The notes below the pieces were generated by a model, which worked only from the letters and a program-made list of their open reading frames with translations, had not been told where the DNA came from and ran no database searches. DNA of 45,416 bases, taken from contig CAMAUZ010000068.1 of assembly GCA_945861535.1 (NCBI GenBank), positions 1 through 45,416 on the forward strand, in the 5' to 3' direction. Shown one piece after another: positions 42,321 through 45,416 of this stretch. The position numbers and the translations under genes are program-made. Source of the stretch: Akkermansia muciniphila (GTDB lineage Bacteria; Verrucomicrobiota; Verrucomicrobiia; Limisphaerales; BJHT01). The number at the start of each line of letters is the position of its first letter. The stretch's first letter is position 1.

Positions 42321-43226
42321 ATGAAATTATTCTTTGTTGTTCGGGTTGCGCTCGTGTTGGTGGGGCTGTTCGTCGTCGCGTTCTCGGCGCAGGCGGGGCG
42401 GCCATTTCTGTGCTGTGATTACAATGGGGACAAGGTGGCTATCGTGTCCGCGGACGGGAAGATCGAGTGGGAGATGACGGCGCGGCATCCGCAGGATTGT
42501 TGGATGTTGCCGAATGGGAACATCCTCTTCGCGCACGCCGGCGGGGCGCGGGAGGTCACGCGCGCGAAGGCCGTGGTCTGGGAATATCAGGCGCCGGCGA
42601 AAACGGAGGTGCAGGGCTGCCAGCCGCTGCCGGACGGCCGCGTGCTGGTGGTCGAGTGCGGGACGAGCCGGTTGGTCGAGGTGGATCGCGCGGGGAAAAT
42701 CGCCAAGGAAATCAAATTGCAAACGCTGGCGAAGGTGAGTTTGCACAATCAGTTTCGCGGCGCGCGCAAGACGGCGGAGGGGCATTATCTCGTGTGCTTC
42801 AAGGGCGAGGGCAAGGTGGTGGAACTGGATGGCGATGGCAAAGTACTGCGCGCGATCAAGGTGCCGGGCGATGTGCATGAAGCGGTGTTGCTGGCGGGAG
42901 GAAATCTGCTGATCACGCTGGGTGACGGGCACAAGGTCATCGAGCTGGACGCGCAGGAAAAAGTGGTGTGGGAGCTGAACGAGAACGATCTGCCGGGCAA
43001 TCCGCTGCGACTGCTTGCGGGGTGTCAGCGGTTGCCGAACGGGAACACGGTGCTGTGCAATTATCTCGGGCACGGGCATGTCGGGAAGCAGCCGCAGTTC
43101 TTCGAGGTCACGCGCGAAAAGCAGGTCGTGTGGCAGTTCGAGGACCATGCCCATTTCAAGACGATCAATCAAATCCAGGTGCTGGATGTGCCGGGGGATG
43201 TGACGAAGGGCGAGATTCGGCGGTGA
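42321..43226 (+). CDS. Exported beta-propeller (NHL/PQQ-like) repeat protein
   Basis: 301 residues from ATG 42321. Signal peptide MKLFFVVRVALVLVGLFVVA then FSAQAGRPF. Repeats of about 40-45 residues with the phrases (L)PDGRVLVVECGTSRLVEVDR, HYLVCFKGEGKVVELDGDGK, NLLITLGDGHKVIELDAQEK and LPNGNTVLCNYLG, each ending V(V)W/RxI-like, form a six-bladed propeller similar to NHL or arylsulfotransferase-type proteins. Function unknown; no catalytic residues recognised. Common as secreted or periplasmic proteins in this phylum. Confidence 0.8.
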   Translation: MKLFFVVRVALVLVGLFVVAFSAQAGRPFLCCDYNGDKVAIVSADGKIEWEMTARHPQDCWMLPNGNILFAHAGGAREVTRAKAVVWEYQAPAKTEVQGCQPLPDGRVLVVECGTSRLVEVDRAGKIAKEIKLQTLAKVSLHNQFRGARKTAEGHYLVCFKGEGKVVELDGDGKVLRAIKVPGDVHEAVLLAGGNLLITLGDGHKVIELDAQEKVVWELNENDLPGNPLRLLAGCQRLPNGNTVLCNYLGHGHVGKQPQFFEVTREKQVVWQFEDHAHFKTINQIQVLDVPGDVTKGEIRR

Positions 43227-43314
43227 GGGCGGTGATCGGGGGAACGATAGTCGGAGCCACGAAGGACCCGCGAGGCACGAACGGAGAGCGTCGCAGGGCG
43301 CGCCTCGGTTCGGT

Positions 43315-43548
43315 TATCAATCGTTGCGTAAGTTCGTGCCGGGACCGCGGTCATGTGCAGCGCGTCCGTCTCCCTCGCCCCGTGAGGCACGAACGGGGAG
43401 AGGGCCGGGGAGAGGGGTGCTTCACCAATGCGAGCGGCCCCACCATTGCGGAGCGCCTCCTCTCCCCATCCCTCTCCTCCGTTCCGAACGGAGGAGAAGG
43501 AGTCGGAGGCGCCAGTGCGAAGTGCGTGAACTTTCGCAAAGACTGATA
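43315..43548. mobile_element. Copy C, ~234-bp palindrome-rich element with terminal inverted repeats
   Basis: Left end TATCAATCGTTGCGTAAGTT and the reverse complement of the right end, TATCAGTCTTTGCGAAAGTT, match at 17 of 20 positions; both ends start with TA, which could be a TA target duplication. Inside are a CCTCCGTTCCGAACGGAGG palindrome and CCCCGT...ACGGGG stem. Best-preserved copy of the family; others at 21209-21444 and 39971-40117. Confidence 0.7.
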
Positions 43549-43635
43549 CTTTTTCGTCACCCACCCGGGGCTGGTCCTCTGTGAACTTTTCGCGTGCTTT
43601 GCAAAAGCCGGCTGCCTACGTTCGCGCCGCATTTT

Positions 43636-44850
43636 ATGGCACAAGTAAAACCTTTTCCTGCTCTCCGGTCCAAAGCCGACCTCGCTTCCAAAATCTGTGA
43701 ACTGCCCTACGACGTCATGTCCTCCGAAGAGGCGCGACAAATGGCGGCGGGCAATCCCCTGAGCTTCCTCCACGTGAGCAAGCCGGAGATCGATCTGCCA
43801 CCGGGGACCGATCTCTATTCGCCGGCAGTCTATGCCAAGGGGCGGGAGAATTTCGGGAAGCTCATCGCCTCGGGCGCGCTCGTGCAGGATAAGTCGGCGG
43901 GCTTCTATCTCTACCGGCAGGTGATGGGTTCCCATAGTCAGGTAGGATTGGTGGCGGTGGTGAGTTGCGAGGAGTATCAGGGAGGGATCATCAAGAAGCA
44001 TGAACTTACCCGTGTGGACAAGGAGGACGACCGCGTGCGCCACATTGAGACCCTGAACTCGCAGACCGGCCCGGTGTTCCTGACTTATCGCGCCAATGCG
44101 ACCCTCAACGAGCTATTCGCGCGGAAACTCACGGAGCAACCCGAGATTGATCTCACCGCGAAGGACGGGGTGCGGCACACGTCGTGGGGCATTCGTGACG
44201 CCGAGACTATCCGGGCGATAGAGAGTGAGTTCGCCGGCATTCCCTATCTCTATATTGCCGATGGACACCATCGCAGCGCCGCGGCGGCGCGGGTCTATCA
44301 GGCGCGGCGTGGTGCGGGTAACAGCGCATGGTTCATGGCGGTGATCTTCCCGCACAACCAGATGCAGATCCTGCCCTACAACCGCGTGTTGAAAGATCTC
44401 AATGGACTGACTGCCACGACTCTACTCGACAAACTCGCCGGTATCTTTGTCATCCAACCCGGCGGTGCGCCGAAACCTACGCACAAACACGAACTCGCTC
44501 TCTATCTCAACGGGCAGTGGCACACGCTGAATTTCCGTCCTGAGTTCTCCGCGACGAGTGACCCGATCGAGAAGCTGGATGTCACCCTGCTGCAAAAGCT
44601 CGTGCTCGCTCCGCTCTTCGGCATCGACGATCCGCGCACGAGCAAGCGCATCAACTTCGTCGGCGGCATCCGCGGCACGGCCGAACTGGAGAAGCTCGTG
44701 AACAGCGGCGAATACGCCTGCGCCTTCTCGATGTTCCCCACCAGCATCGAAGACCTGATGGTCATCGCCGACGCCGGCGGCATCATGCCGCCCAAGAGCA
44801 CCTGGTTCGAGCCGAAGCTGCGTGATGCGATGTTTTGCCACTTGATTTGA
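43636..44850 (+). CDS. DUF1015 family protein (SerK-related)
   Basis: 404 residues from ATG 43636 (AQVKPFPALRSK). Conserved elements: CELPYDVMSSEEARQMAAGN, FLHVSKPEIDLP, FYLYRQVMGSHSQVGLVAVV, IIKKHELTRVDKEDDRVRHI, YIADGHHRSAAAARV, MAVIFPHNQMQILPYNRVLK and a CAFSMFPTSIEDLMVIADAG end. DUF1015 is related to the ParB/Srx-fold free serine kinase SerK, whose conserved ADGHHR-type motif binds nucleotide. In many bacteria it lies near serA/serC; that neighbourhood is not visible here. Serine phosphorylation is therefore a family-based guess. Confidence 0.9.
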   Translation: MAQVKPFPALRSKADLASKICELPYDVMSSEEARQMAAGNPLSFLHVSKPEIDLPPGTDLYSPAVYAKGRENFGKLIASGALVQDKSAGFYLYRQVMGSHSQVGLVAVVSCEEYQGGIIKKHELTRVDKEDDRVRHIETLNSQTGPVFLTYRANATLNELFARKLTEQPEIDLTAKDGVRHTSWGIRDAETIRAIESEFAGIPYLYIADGHHRSAAAARVYQARRGAGNSAWFMAVIFPHNQMQILPYNRVLKDLNGLTATTLLDKLAGIFVIQPGGAPKPTHKHELALYLNGQWHTLNFRPEFSATSDPIEKLDVTLLQKLVLAPLFGIDDPRTSKRINFVGGIRGTAELEKLVNSGEYACAFSMFPTSIEDLMVIADAGGIMPPKSTWFEPKLRDAMFCHLI

Positions 44851-45003
44851 CCGGGCTGGGCTGTTTTCGGCGGGGGCGGCTGACCGGGCCGTAATAAGGT
44901 CCCTGCGCATCCGGCCAGGCTCCAACGCGCGGCTGTGCGAGGGCGCCGAAGCGGCGTGAACTTCGTGCGCGAGAGAATATCAGGTTCTTGCACTTCTCAT
45001 TAG

Positions 45004-45113
45004 CACCCGGCTTTAGCCGGGTGTTGCTCGGGAGGAGAATCGGGCAGCCGTTTTAACGGCTTAGGCGGAGGTGCCAGCCACGGCGACAAGTCTGGAAAAC
45101 CGCTAACGCGGTT
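45004..45113. repeat. Cluster of three small perfect hairpins
   Basis: CACCCGGC-TTTA-GCCGGGTG (45004-45023), AGCCGTT-TT-AACGGCT (45046-45061) and AACCGC-TAAC-GCGGTT (45098-45113). They have no T run, so they are not ordinary terminators, though the first might serve the DUF1015 gene. A fourth hairpin of the first type lies at 45134-45269, split by the miniature element. Confidence 0.75.
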
Positions 45114-45146
45114 GTGGTGATTTCCCTTGTCAGGCACCCGGCTGAA

Positions 45147-45255
45147 CAGACTGTGTGAAAACGTAGGAGGCGGATGGGACGCGCCCGAAATGCTGGGAAA
45201 TCCGCCTCCTCACGTCGGCGGCTACCGGGAAGCAATGGCGTTTTCACACAGTCTG
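45147..45255. mobile_element. 109-bp miniature element with perfect 17-bp ends, nested in a hairpin
   Basis: CAGACTGTGTGAAAACG (45147-45163) and its exact inverse (45239-45255) are flanked by TGAA copies (45143-45146, 45256-45259), a 4-bp target duplication. An inner AGGAGGCGGAT/ATCCGCCTCCT hairpin adds structure. Removing the element rejoins GCACCCGGC-TGAA-GCCGGGTGC, a hairpin like that at 45004. No coding capacity. Confidence 0.85.
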
Positions 45256-45273
45256 TGAAGCCGGGTGCTAATG

Positions 45274-45416
45274 TAGTGTCTCCGAATTGACTATACATAA
45301 CAGGTTTTGGCGATAAACTCACGGCATGGCTCGACCCATTCAAACCCTGTCCCTCACCCCCGAACAGCGATCCGAGCTGCGACGGCTCGTCAATCGGCCC
45401 ACCGCCTCGCAGCGGG
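45274..45416 (+). mobile_element. Left end of an IS630-family insertion sequence (cut by window edge)
   Basis: The sequence TAGTGTCTCCGAATTGACTA is the probable terminal end, with TA as the IS630-type target dinucleotide, followed by the transposase start at 45326. Confidence 0.6.
45326..45416 (+). CDS. IS630-family transposase, N-terminal fragment
   Basis: ATG 45326 begins MARPIQTLSLTPEQRSELRR and continues LVNRPTASQR to the window edge. This is the usual start of IS630-type transposases (an N-terminal helix-turn-helix followed, outside the window, by a DDE domain). Only 30 codons are visible, so intactness cannot be judged. Confidence 0.8.
   Translation, partial: MARPIQTLSLTPEQRSELRRLVNRPTASQR

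Noticed and set aside
45004-45023. Terminator of the DUF1015 gene
   Set aside because: The hairpin has no following T run and is 150 bases from the stop, so it is listed as a repeat.
1-45416. CRISPR array or prophage
   Set aside because: No array of identical direct repeats with unique spacers, and no capsid, tail, integrase or terminase genes.

Overview
The window reads as a chromosomal segment of a high-GC Verrucomicrobiota bacterium, probably of the Limisphaerales/Pedosphaera type. This is inferred from protein families and intergenic DNA only; no rRNA is present. The evidence is a giant Ig-repeat surface protein, PWxxYRG-type PQQ-like beta-propeller proteins, a Tat-exported DUF1501 protein, several Gfo/Idh/MocA dehydrogenases, a TIM-barrel isomerase with a signal peptide, and many palindromic or terminal-inverted-repeat elements between genes. 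Genes are mostly short transcription units on both strands.

Left part (1-12.4 kb): the 3' part of a very large secreted protein with six Ig-like domains, an exported PQQ-like beta-propeller protein with a clear terminator, a DUF309 protein, a remnant of an IS256-type transposase, an exported HMA metal-binding protein with its terminator, an exported xylose-isomerase-like protein, and a PanP-type PLP-dependent aspartate 1-decarboxylase. PanP is divergent from a stand-alone adenylation-thiolation-thioesterase (A-T-TE) synthetase (12.4-15.0 kb). A 128-bp miniature element sits exactly at the end of that synthetase gene.

Middle (15-31 kb): a five-gene minus-strand operon (two Gfo/Idh/MocA oxidoreductases, a DHDPS/NAL-family lyase, an HpcH/HpaI aldolase and an SDR) that looks catabolic for a sugar acid or polyol. 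It is followed by an SGNH hydrolase, a VapBC-like toxin-antitoxin pair, a decayed PQQ-protein pseudogene, a tRNA-Ala(CGC), an M20 peptidase, a GT4 glycosyltransferase, a flippase-like membrane protein, a lipoprotein, a ParDE-like pair, ilvN-ilvC with a strong terminator, and a proline-rich exported protein.

Right part (31-45.4 kb): a minus-strand operon Uma2 - unknown protein - MarC, a DUF1501 protein, and a divergent SIR2-like/TPR fusion protein that is the best candidate here for an uncharacterised NAD-dependent defence-type protein. Then come a 21-bp tandem repeat array, an unknown 309-residue protein behind a TTGACA promoter, a DUF4926 protein, a nucleoside-type MFS transporter, an exported beta-propeller protein, a DUF1015 protein, and the first 30 codons of an IS630-family transposase at the right edge.

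A second theme is intergenic DNA. At least seven types of palindromic or inverted-repeat element occur. Two are miniature elements with visible 4-bp target duplications (TTAG and TGAA) and related ends, one of them nested in the loop of an older hairpin. One family has three copies in this window.
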